Notes under the pieces: generated by a model
Seen by the model: only the letters and a program-made list of their open reading frames with translations
What the model was told of the DNA's origin: nothing
The model's database searches: none
Translations under genes and position numbers: made by a program
From: Bacillota bacterium
GTDB lineage: Bacteria > Bacillota > Clostridia > Oscillospirales > Ruminococcaceae
NCBI GenBank assembly: GCA_023431215.1
Contig: JAEYXR010000039.1
Location: 1-5,339, forward strand
DNA: 5,339 nt
Reading direction: 5' to 3'
In this document: in pieces, positions 1-5,339 of the stretch
Layout: every line of letters starts with the position of its first letter
How positions within the stretch are numbered: position 1 is the stretch's first letter

Positions 1-716
1 AATATGATGAGGGACATCTTTATTTTCTGATACGGGGGCAGGTGGAAGATGGCCCCATTTATCTCCCCATTGACACAACACCCAAATCCGGCAGCAAAAG
101 CTCTGCCATCCCACAGGTAACCTTTGACCGGGCTGCCGCCTTTTTGGTGGTTTTAGATGGCAAAGAGAATTCCCGCGTGTTGGTACAGGAACGGTATGAC
201 TGTCTGCGGGCAATGTACGGCTTCAAGCTTACAGGCGTTGATTCCTTTGAATTTCCACCGGAAGCGGATACCCCGTATTTTGTACCCATTCGGTTGGTGT
301 TGCAGGTTTCACCGGTATACCAAGCAAGGTTGAATGCAGAGGGAGGACCCAGGCTGCCCACCTACGAAACAGGAAAGCTCACCTACGGCAACGGCAACCC
401 CCAAAGTGCTGATTACAACTCCCTTGCCGATTTTTGTATGGGCGACGGCTTTATTGAGCTGCGCCTGCCTTGGCAGCTGCTTAACTTTGCCAACCCCTCC
501 GCCATGGAAATTCACGATGACTACTATGCCCACTATGGCGTAGAAAACATACGCATCAGCAGCCTGTGGGCAGGAGTAGGCAGTGAAGAAAAAGAGATAT
601 ATCTCAGTCAGGCTCCGCTGAAAGGCTGGGGCGGACGTGTTACCTACCATGAGCGGCTCAAGGAGTCTTATTACATGATAAAATCCCTGTGGGCAGAAGA
701 GGAGGCAACACCATGA
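1..716 (+). CDS. C-terminal part of a large protein of unrecognised function (5' truncated by window edge)
   Basis: The reading frame is open from the first complete codon at position 3 (YDEGHLYFLIRG...) to TGA at 714-716, so the gene starts left of the window. A GTG at 42 could be read as a start, but the residues before it continue the same fold-like pattern and no Shine-Dalgarno site precedes it. About 237 residues are visible. They are beta-rich, with no membrane segment or catalytic motif that I can name. Landmarks are PIYLPIDTT (nt 54-80), GKLTYGNGNP (nt 372-401) and ELRLPWQLLNF (nt 456-488). The last resembles the core strand region of DOMON/CBM9-like carbohydrate-binding sandwiches; that is an inference from pattern, not a firm family match. 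I recall similar C-termini in clostridial proteins encoded beside family 2 glycosyltransferases. The stop codon overlaps the next start (ATGA), so it is the upstream member of the operon and probably works with the glycosyltransferase, possibly handling its glycan product. Confidence 0.75.
   Translation, partial: YDEGHLYFLIRGQVEDGPIYLPIDTTPKSGSKSSAIPQVTFDRAAAFLVVLDGKENSRVLVQERYDCLRAMYGFKLTGVDSFEFPPEADTPYFVPIRLVLQVSPVYQARLNAEGGPRLPTYETGKLTYGNGNPQSADYNSLADFCMGDGFIELRLPWQLLNFANPSAMEIHDDYYAHYGVENIRISSLWAGVGSEEKEIYLSQAPLKGWGGRVTYHERLKESYYMIKSLWAEEEATP
700..705 (+). promoter_or_regulatory. Ribosome binding site choosing the ATG at 713
   Basis: AGGAGG lies 7 nt before ATG 713. An in-frame GTG at 689 would add eight residues but has no comparable site. 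The ATG also forms an ATGA overlap with the upstream stop, which is typical of translational coupling. The 713 start is therefore preferred. Confidence 0.8.
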
Positions 717-1837
717 TTACAGAATGGGCATGGCTGATTCTCAACTTCTACCTCCTCATCAGCCTTTGTGCAATTCTATTTGATTTTTATGTAATGCTTA
801 CCGCCGATGCCCACGACCGCAGGCAGCAAAAGCGTAAGGAACGGCTGAGCACCTTGCTGCAAAAGCAGCTGGACAGAATCCGTGAGGGACAGGCACTTGA
901 TGAGTCAGTCCAAAAAGAGCTGTACAGCCGGCTTTGCAACATAGAAGATGTGCTTTCTATGAGCGAAATTGCAGAAGAATACAGCAGCCGTAAGGATGCT
1001 GATTTTGCAGCATTTCTTGCCCAAAGCGGTGCACTCATTGCCCGGCTTTGCCAGCGCTATGCCAAGCGTCAAAAAATGGTTCGGGCATCCTTTGCCTGGT
1101 TTTTGGCCGCTTGCAGCCAAAAGCTCCCCACAGCCGATGGTTTTTTGCTTGACTGTGCAAGCCAGGCGGGCTCTATTTACTGCCGCGAAAATGCAATGAT
1201 GGCTTTTTACCGCAGCGGTAATGAGAATTTGGTGATTCAAGCGCTAAAGCTGATGAGCAAGCGGGATATTCACCACAGCCAGAAGCTGCTGGCAGACGGT
1301 TTTCTTACCTTTCAAGGTGAACAAGAAGGATTCTGCTTTCAGCTTTGGCAAAACTTCAAGAGCTTTTCTCCGGAAATTAGGCTGGCAGTGGTAGACTTTA
1401 TGCGGCTAAAAAACGCAGACTACCGAAAGCAGCTTTTGCCGCTTTTGGAAGACCCCAAAACCGATGATGAGCTGTGCTTTGCCATCCTTCGTTACTTTGG
1501 GCGCTGTGCAGATGAAAATGCCTGCCAAATTATGATGCGCTTCTTGGAAGAACCACGTAATCAGCTGTGGGAGTACGCTGCCGTTTCTGCCTCTGCCCTG
1601 CGTATCTACCATCATGAAAAAGCGGTAGGTGCCTTAGCCCAGGCACTCACCAGCCATAGCTGGTATGTTCGCTATAATGCGGCAGAATGCCTGGTTTATA
1701 TGCATTTGCCGGAACAAGTTTATGACCAGCTGCTGCAGGCAGAGGATCCGTACGCCAAGGATATCCTTGGGTATATGCTGCGCCGCCGTCAAATTATGTT
1801 TGCTGGCGGCAACCCAACGGCTGCAAAGGAGGTGTAG
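713..1837 (+). CDS. Membrane-anchored HEAT-repeat protein
   Basis: The product is 374 residues. Residues about 6-29 form one hydrophobic helix, followed at once by a strongly basic stretch (RRQQKRKER, 36-44). By the positive-inside rule this places the rest of the protein in the cytoplasm. Residues about 45-120 are charged and helical. From about 150 onward the protein is all-helical with HEAT-like pairs, clearest at 220-247, 252-280, 285-312 and 316-342. The segment around SWYVRYNAAECL (316-327) is a typical HEAT second helix with its conserved Arg and Ala-Ala. HEAT arrays bind proteins and have no catalysis of their own, so a scaffold or regulatory partner of the glycosyltransferase encoded 3 nt downstream is the natural inference. 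The start overlaps the stop of the upstream gene (ATGA), and the last codons contain the ribosome binding site of the next gene. I am confident of the architecture; the specific role is not known. Confidence 0.85.
   Translation: MITEWAWLILNFYLLISLCAILFDFYVMLTADAHDRRQQKRKERLSTLLQKQLDRIREGQALDESVQKELYSRLCNIEDVLSMSEIAEEYSSRKDADFAAFLAQSGALIARLCQRYAKRQKMVRASFAWFLAACSQKLPTADGFLLDCASQAGSIYCRENAMMAFYRSGNENLVIQALKLMSKRDIHHSQKLLADGFLTFQGEQEGFCFQLWQNFKSFSPEIRLAVVDFMRLKNADYRKQLLPLLEDPKTDDELCFAILRYFGRCADENACQIMMRFLEEPRNQLWEYAAVSASALRIYHHEKAVGALAQALTSHSWYVRYNAAECLVYMHLPEQVYDQLLQAEDPYAKDILGYMLRRRQIMFAGGNPTAAKEV
1826..1834 (+). promoter_or_regulatory. Ribosome binding site choosing a TTG start at 1841
   Basis: AAGGAGGTG is a near-perfect match to the anti-Shine-Dalgarno sequence. 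Its AGGAGG core ends 8 nt before TTG 1841. The site lies inside the last codons of the HEAT gene. The next in-frame ATG (1895) has no such site and would cut into the first membrane helix. Confidence 0.8.
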
Positions 1838-1840
1838 GTT

Positions 1841-3262
1841 TTGCTTACTCTTGAGACCGTTACAAAAGGCGTTAACAGCTTTTTTTTATGCTATATGCTG
1901 GCCTACTCCACCATCCTGTTTTTATCGGTAATTCTGGGTGTGGTGCAAATCTCCAAGCGTACCCAGCAGGTGCAGATGCGCAACACCTTCCGTCATGAGT
2001 ATTATGTTCCCATCTCCATTTTGGTGCCTGCACACAACGAGGAGCTTACGGTGGTAGATACCATTTTGTCACTGCTGAGTCAGCGTTATAAGCTGTACGA
2101 AATTATCATTATCGATGACGGTTCTACCGACAGCACCTCTCAGGTGCTTATTGACTATTTTAACTTGCAGGAGGTACTGCGGCCTGTTCGCCGTCGTATC
2201 CCCTGCAAGGATATTGAAAAAATTTGGGAAACCCAACAGCAAAAGGTACCCATTACTTTAATTCGCAAGGTAAACGGCGGTAAGGCAGACGCCTTGAATC
2301 TGGGCATCAATGCCTCAAGATATCCGTACTTTATTGCTATGGATGCTGATTCTGTGCTGGATGATGCGCTGGAATCCATTGCCAAATGCGTTTTGGAGGA
2401 CGACCGCACAGTAGCCTGCGGCGGCTTGGTGCGTATTGCCAACGGCGCTGTGCTCAAAGACGGTAAGCTGGTAAGCTACCGCCTGCCAAAAAACCTATGG
2501 GCCATGCTGCAGGTGATGGAGTACGACCGCTCGTTTTTAGCCTCCCGCCTGTTTTTTGATATGTTTAACGGCAACCTCATTATTTCCGGTGCTTTTGGCC
2601 TGTTTAAAAAAGAAACCGTCATTCAGGCAGGAGGATACGCCCCCGATACCCTGGGTGAGGATATGGAGCTGGTGGTGCGCCTGCACGAGTATTGCCGTAC
2701 CAACCGTATTCCCTACGCCATCAAGTATGCCTCTGACGCCGTTTGCTGGAGCCAGGCGCCGTCCAGCTTGGGAGATTTAAAAAATCAGCGCCGCCGCTGG
2801 CATATCGGTATGTTTCAGTCTCTTGTCAAACATCGCCACCTGCTGATGAATCCACGTTTTGGCGCAATAGGCTCTTTCAGTTTTTTATATTACCTTTTGT
2901 TTGAGCTTTTTTCGCCCATAATCCAGATTTTTGGGTTGGTGTTCATCGGCATCGGTTACCATCTGGGACTGGTCAATATTCCTTTTATGCTGGGGTATTA
3001 CCTCTGGAGTCTGGTCTTTGGTGCAGTACTTTCTGTTGCTGCATTTTTTACCCGTGTTTATACCTACCGCACCAAGTTGCCCTTTATCGACTATCTTCGT
3101 GCCATTGCCGTCTGCTTTTTAGAAAACTTTGGCTACCGGCAAATGATAGCCCTGTTTGGGTTGCTCGGACTGCTTGGCTACCGCAAATATGCCAAAAGGT
3201 GGGGAAAAATACAGCGTACACGTTTTGATGAAACTGAAACAACAGGGGAGGCTGCCGGATGA
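1841..3262 (+). CDS. Processive-type family 2 glycosyltransferase (membrane)
   Basis: This is a 473-residue inverting GT-A glycosyltransferase of the hyaluronan/PNAG/cellulose synthase type (COG1215-like). All four hallmark motifs are seen. PISILVPAHNEE (57-68) opens the nucleotide-sugar fold and IDDGSTDST (91-99) carries the first aspartates. MDADS (167-171) is the metal-binding DxD. LGEDMEL (271-277) carries the catalytic-base acid, and QRRRW (316-320) is the Q(Q/R)xRW acceptor motif of processive enzymes. NGGKADALN (145-153) is also typical. One membrane helix lies at about 12-36, and hydrophobic segments at about 345-375, 377-402 and 418-446 would form the membrane pore region. The enzyme should polymerise a UDP- or similar sugar at the cytoplasmic face and push the chain through the membrane. 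Sugar identity cannot be read from the sequence. The TTG start is supported by the ribosome binding site at 1826-1834. The stop overlaps the next gene's start by 4 nt. Family assignment is very secure; PNAG synthase is only one possible specificity. Confidence 0.95.
   Translation: MLTLETVTKGVNSFFLCYMLAYSTILFLSVILGVVQISKRTQQVQMRNTFRHEYYVPISILVPAHNEELTVVDTILSLLSQRYKLYEIIIIDDGSTDSTSQVLIDYFNLQEVLRPVRRRIPCKDIEKIWETQQQKVPITLIRKVNGGKADALNLGINASRYPYFIAMDADSVLDDALESIAKCVLEDDRTVACGGLVRIANGAVLKDGKLVSYRLPKNLWAMLQVMEYDRSFLASRLFFDMFNGNLIISGAFGLFKKETVIQAGGYAPDTLGEDMELVVRLHEYCRTNRIPYAIKYASDAVCWSQAPSSLGDLKNQRRRWHIGMFQSLVKHRHLLMNPRFGAIGSFSFLYYLLFELFSPIIQIFGLVFIGIGYHLGLVNIPFMLGYYLWSLVFGAVLSVAAFFTRVYTYRTKLPFIDYLRAIAVCFLENFGYRQMIALFGLLGLLGYRKYAKRWGKIQRTRFDETETTGEAAG
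3245..3251 (+). promoter_or_regulatory. Ribosome binding site for the VTC-domain gene
   Basis: GGGGAGG ends 7 nt before ATG 3259 and lies inside the final codons of the glycosyltransferase gene. Together with the ATGA overlap this indicates translational coupling of the two genes. Confidence 0.7.
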
Positions 3263-3951
3263 GACAGGTACTGCGATTTGAGCGTAAATACTTGCTGCCC
3301 CAGCAGGAATACAGGCGGCACCGCGCCCGTCTGGAACAGCTGCTGCCCAAGGATGCTCACTATGGCGCAGAAGGATACAAGATACGCTCCCTTTATTTTG
3401 ACACCTTGTGGGACAGCGACTATGTTGAAAAAGTGGAAGGCATAGAACTGAGGAGAAAAATTCGCCTGAGGTTGTACGACCCTGCTGGGGAGGTTGCCTT
3501 TTTGGAGATGAAACAAAAGCAGGGGGAACATCAACTGAAGCGCTCGCTTAAACTATCCAAAGCAGAGGCTCAGGCGCTGTGCTGCGGAGAATACAGTGTG
3601 CTGCTGGACTGCCACAACAATTTTGCCGACGAGTGTTATGCGCTGCTGACAATGCGGGGGTATCGTCCCAAGGTTATTGTGGAGTATACTCGTGAGGCCT
3701 TTACCATCCCCACCAACGATACCCGCATCACTTTTGACCGGGATATCCGAGCCACCGAAGGAAGCTTTGATTTGTTCGACCCGCAGCTGTGCCTGTACCC
3801 CGTTATAGATCAGGGACAGGTGGTGCTTGAAATTAAGTATAACGGCTTTTTGGTTGAATATATCCGGGAGCTGGCAGGCAGCTGCGACCGTGCCCAAACC
3901 TCTGCCAGCAAATACGCCATGGGCCGTCTGGCAAGCTACGGTGTGGTGTAA
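3259..3951 (+). CDS. VTC-domain protein (polyphosphate polymerase-like)
   Basis: The product is 230 residues and consists of a single VTC domain of the triphosphate-tunnel superfamily. Motifs appear in family order: FERKYLL (7-13), IRSLYFD (42-48), RKIRLRLY (66-73), LEMKQK (82-87), VEYTREAF (141-148), RITFDRD (156-162), LEIKY (190-194) and SASKY (215-219). The alternating Lys, Arg and Glu residues line the tunnel in this fold. In yeast Vtc4 the equivalent domain makes polyphosphate from ATP at the vacuole membrane. This protein has no membrane segment or SPX domain, so it should be cytosolic or held at the membrane by partners. The tunnel residues look intact, so catalysis is plausible, but tunnel enzymes also act as triphosphatases or as binding domains. 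Its start overlaps the stop of the glycosyltransferase gene (ATGA), so the two products are probably needed together. No terminator follows it. Family call is strong; polymerase activity and its link to glycan synthesis are inferred. Confidence 0.9.
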   Translation: MRQVLRFERKYLLPQQEYRRHRARLEQLLPKDAHYGAEGYKIRSLYFDTLWDSDYVEKVEGIELRRKIRLRLYDPAGEVAFLEMKQKQGEHQLKRSLKLSKAEAQALCCGEYSVLLDCHNNFADECYALLTMRGYRPKVIVEYTREAFTIPTNDTRITFDRDIRATEGSFDLFDPQLCLYPVIDQGQVVLEIKYNGFLVEYIRELAGSCDRAQTSASKYAMGRLASYGVV

Positions 3952-3978
3952 CATCTGGCTGTACAGCAGAGTTGCCCA

Positions 3979-4007
3979 GTGACAAGCCTTTGAGGTTGTG
4001 CTACACT
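3979..4007 (+). promoter_or_regulatory. Predicted sigma-A type promoter with extended -10
   Basis: GTGACA (3979-3984, 5 of 6 to TTGACA) is followed by an exact 17-nt spacer and TACACT (4002-4007, 4 of 6 to TATAAT). A TG dinucleotide at 3999-4000 forms an extended -10 element. Transcription would begin near 4013-4016, about 40 nt before the small gene at 4054. The promoter lets that gene be expressed apart from the upstream operon. Prediction from sequence only. Confidence 0.6.
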
Positions 4008-4039
4008 AAAAGCAACAGCTTCCCCCTGTGGGAGCCTGA

Positions 4040-4045
4040 AAGGAG
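4040..4045 (+). promoter_or_regulatory. Ribosome binding site choosing the ATG at 4054
   Basis: AAGGAG ends 8 nt before ATG 4054 but only 2 nt before the alternative in-frame ATG at 4048. Two nt is too close for efficient initiation, so the start is placed at 4054, two codons shorter than the longest frame. Confidence 0.7.
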
Positions 4046-4053
4046 TTATGATA

Positions 4054-4305
4054 ATGCTTGAATACAAATTTGATACACAGCTGCTGATAGAGGGGCATGA
4101 CCTTTCCGAGGACGATATTCACGACTACATCCTTGCCCATATTCCGGGAGACTGCCTGCTGGCGGTGGGAGATGAGGATCTTATTAAAATTCATTTTCAC
4201 ACCAATGTGCCGTGGCAGGTGCTGGAATACGGAGCCTCTCTTGGCGATATTCATGATGTGGTAATTGAAAACATGGAGCGCCAGGAAAAAGGCCTGAAAG
4301 GATAA
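4054..4305 (+). CDS. Small stand-alone FakA/YloV middle-domain-like protein ('kinase to dihydroxyacetone kinase' type)
   Basis: The product is 83 residues with no membrane segment. It matches, from memory, the region that follows the DhaL kinase domain in the fatty acid kinase subunit FakA (YloV). Landmarks are TQLLIEG (8-14), GDCLLAVGDEDLIKIHFHTN (32-51), VLEYG (56-60) and VIENMERQ (70-77). FakA proteins read GDSLVVVGDDDLIKVHVHTN and IENM at these places. No ATP-binding kinase domain is present, so the common database label 'kinase to dihydroxyacetone kinase' overstates what it can do. The His pair of HFH (47 and 49) is kept. The position that is Cys in the FakA 'YCTEF' motif is Asp here (D7); I recall that Cys and the His pair as metal ligands in FakA. 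It has its own predicted promoter and ends just before a strong terminator, so it is probably monocistronic. Homology is fairly sure; function is unknown, perhaps a binding or dimerisation module. Confidence 0.85.
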   Translation: MLEYKFDTQLLIEGHDLSEDDIHDYILAHIPGDCLLAVGDEDLIKIHFHTNVPWQVLEYGASLGDIHDVVIENMERQEKGLKG

Positions 4306-4317
4306 AGCTAAAAATAC

Positions 4318-4357
4318 AAAAAGCCGATGATGCATACTTTTGCATCATCGGCTTTTT
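4318..4357. terminator. Bidirectional intrinsic terminator
   Basis: A perfect 17-bp inverted repeat (4318-4334 with 4341-4357) encloses a 6-nt loop. The stem core is AGCCGATGATGCA, flanked by an A run on the left and a T run on the right. It therefore gives a U-tailed hairpin on either strand. It sits between two convergent genes: 12 nt after the stop of the small plus-strand gene and directly against the stop codon of the minus-strand gene. Confidence 0.93.
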
Positions 4358-5339
4358 TCAGCTTTCTAAAAACTCTCGAATGGCCTTTTCTACCTGAGTA
4401 ACCTCGTCTAAAAATGCCGAGGCAGAAACTCGCAGTGCGCCATGACCCAGTATAATCAGCTGTTCCATGCCATCGGAGGTGGCCACACGCACACGGTGCT
4501 TTTTTCCCAGCTGGTGTGTCACCTTTTCAATGTACATATCGGCAGTTTCGGCTTCCTTGGTATACACCACGCTGATGTTGTGGTGCTGTTCAACCTCACC
4601 CTGGTTGCCCTTTACCTTGTAGGCATCAAAAACCAAAATTACCTGACATTGGCGAAAGCCCTGGTAGTTACAAAGAATGTTGATGAGGTGGTGGCGTGCG
4701 GCATCAATGTTAGTTTTGGCCAGAGCATTCAGGTCCTCCCATGCAAAGATAATGTTGTAGCCGTCCACCAGCAGGTATTCCGGTCCGTCGGGCAGCGGCG
4801 AGGCCTTGTGAGAAGAAAAATCCGGCTTGGGCTTGCGCACGGTGTCAAAGGCTGCCCGTGGGTCTCTGCGTACAGGGCCGTAGGTACGCTCAAAAATGGC
4901 CAGCAGCTCTTTATCTTCCTCCAGAGTGGCACAATAGGCGGCTGCACGGCGCATCACGGCTTCCTGTGGTGGTTGCGGGGGAGTTGGGGTTTTTCCCAAT
5001 CCGCTGTCTACATGCATATAATCCCGTACCTGATTCCATTTTACCACATAGCCGGCACCATGAGAGCAAAACACAGAATCGGCGGGGTTGTCGGTATCGC
5101 TGTCACTGTCATATCCAACAGCAGCTACCACCTCGTCAGTGTTATGACAGGGCTCGTAGCCTTTTAGCGTGCAGACCAGCCGCCCTCTGCCCCGGGTGTA
5201 GCTGATGACCTCCCGGTGGTACTCCTGCATGGTGGCAACGGGAGAACTGCCGGTCAGCACGGCCAGCTCCCCCTGAGTTTTGGGAGGGTCAAACACTGCG
5301 TGCTTCCGCAGATGGTCGGACATGGATCGTCCCTCCGCA
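4358..5339 (-). CDS. TetM/EF-G-like ribosomal GTPase fused to a C-terminal NYN (Rae1/YacP-like) nuclease domain; 5' truncated by window edge
   Basis: The frame stays open through the right edge (AEGRSMSDHL...), so the N-terminal GTPase domains lie outside. Numbering here starts at the ATG whose first base is 5323. Residues 1-56 match the end of TetM-type ribosomal protection proteins: GRSMSDHL aligns with TetM SRAYNDAP, LTGSSPVATMQEY (23-35) with LSGEIPARCIQEY, and YTRGRGRLVCTLKGY (42-56) with FFTNGRSVCLTELKGY. NPADSVFCSHGAG (79-91) belongs to the same translation-GTPase branch. A proline-rich linker (112-119) and a conserved helical segment around EDKELLAIFERTYG (136-149) follow. Residues about 182-316 are a NYN/PIN-like nuclease domain with LLVDGYN (184-190), VFDA (231-234), ETAD (259-262) and ATSD (281-284). 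These supply acidic residues D187, D233, D262 and D284 expected for metal-dependent RNA cleavage. Bacillus Rae1 cuts mRNA in the ribosomal A site, so this fusion would bring a GTPase and a nuclease to one ribosome site. Databases often call such proteins tetracycline resistance proteins; a housekeeping or rescue role is as likely. Confidence 0.92.
   Translation of the reverse strand, partial: AEGRSMSDHLRKHAVFDPPKTQGELAVLTGSSPVATMQEYHREVISYTRGRGRLVCTLKGYEPCHNTDEVVAAVGYDSDSDTDNPADSVFCSHGAGYVVKWNQVRDYMHVDSGLGKTPTPPQPPQEAVMRRAAAYCATLEEDKELLAIFERTYGPVRRDPRAAFDTVRKPKPDFSSHKASPLPDGPEYLLVDGYNIIFAWEDLNALAKTNIDAARHHLINILCNYQGFRQCQVILVFDAYKVKGNQGEVEQHHNISVVYTKEAETADMYIEKVTHQLGKKHRVRVATSDGMEQLIILGHGALRVSASAFLDEVTQVEKAIREFLES

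Noticed and set aside
689..712. GTG at 689 as start of the HEAT gene, adding eight residues
   Set aside because: The AGGAGG at 700-705 would lie after this start, and ATG 713 has correct spacing and the stop-start overlap.
1859..1887. Possible intrinsic terminator or slippage site at the T8 run early in the glycosyltransferase gene
   Set aside because: The potential stem before the T run is only about four A/T-rich pairs. The T run encodes Phe-Phe-Leu in a membrane helix, which explains it.
3958..3967. Perfect 10-bp palindrome GCTGTACAGC after the VTC gene
   Set aside because: It has no loop and no T tract, so it is not a terminator. A single short palindrome with no second copy nearby is weak evidence for an operator.
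4442..5167. A 241-codon plus-strand frame opposite the GTPase-NYN gene
   Set aside because: It is the antisense shadow of a gene with clear protein homology. It has no ribosome binding site and no recognisable motifs.
4358..5339. Reading the minus-strand gene as a tetracycline resistance determinant
   Set aside because: Only the C-terminal part is visible, it diverges clearly from TetM, and it carries a nuclease domain that classical resistance proteins lack. Resistance cannot be claimed from this fragment.
1..5339. Mobile elements, CRISPR arrays, tRNA or rRNA genes
   Set aside because: I saw no transposase or integrase motifs, no regularly spaced direct repeats, and no cloverleaf or rRNA-like stretches. 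Nearly all the sequence is accounted for by tightly packed coding genes.

Overview
The window looks like chromosomal DNA from a low-to-mid GC Gram-positive anaerobe, most likely a clostridial member of the Oscillospiraceae/Ruminococcaceae type. This rests on strong AGGAGG ribosome binding sites, a TTG start, and the gene families present: a Clostridia-style TetM-like GTPase fused to a NYN nuclease domain, a stand-alone FakA-type small protein, and a VTC-domain protein. It is an inference from gene content; no taxonomic marker gene is present.

Layout: positions 1-3951 hold four plus-strand genes packed as one operon (overlaps or gaps of 4 nt or less). They are (a) the 3' end of a large protein of unrecognised function with a beta-rich, possibly carbohydrate-binding C-terminal region, (b) a membrane-anchored HEAT-repeat protein, (c) a processive-type family 2 glycosyltransferase with N- and C-terminal membrane segments, and (d) a VTC-domain (polyphosphate polymerase-like) protein. 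A 102-nt gap (3952-4053) carries a good extended -10 promoter and leads into a small 83-aa protein that resembles the middle domain of the fatty acid kinase subunit FakA/YloV. A strong bidirectional hairpin terminator (4318-4357) then separates it from a convergent minus-strand gene. That gene runs off the right edge and encodes the C-terminal part of a TetM/EF-G-like ribosomal GTPase followed by a Rae1/YacP-like NYN endoribonuclease domain.

How they may work together: the first four genes are translationally coupled and probably form one membrane-associated machine that makes or modifies an envelope or exported polysaccharide. The glycosyltransferase would be the polymerase, the HEAT protein a cytoplasmic-side scaffold tethered by one helix, and the VTC protein an unusual partner that could tie polyphosphate or nucleotide chemistry to polymer synthesis. 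The minus-strand gene is unrelated and belongs to translation (ribosome rescue, protection or mRNA cleavage on the ribosome). The most interesting items are the VTC protein inside a glycosyltransferase operon and the fusion of a ribosome-protection-type GTPase to a NYN nuclease.
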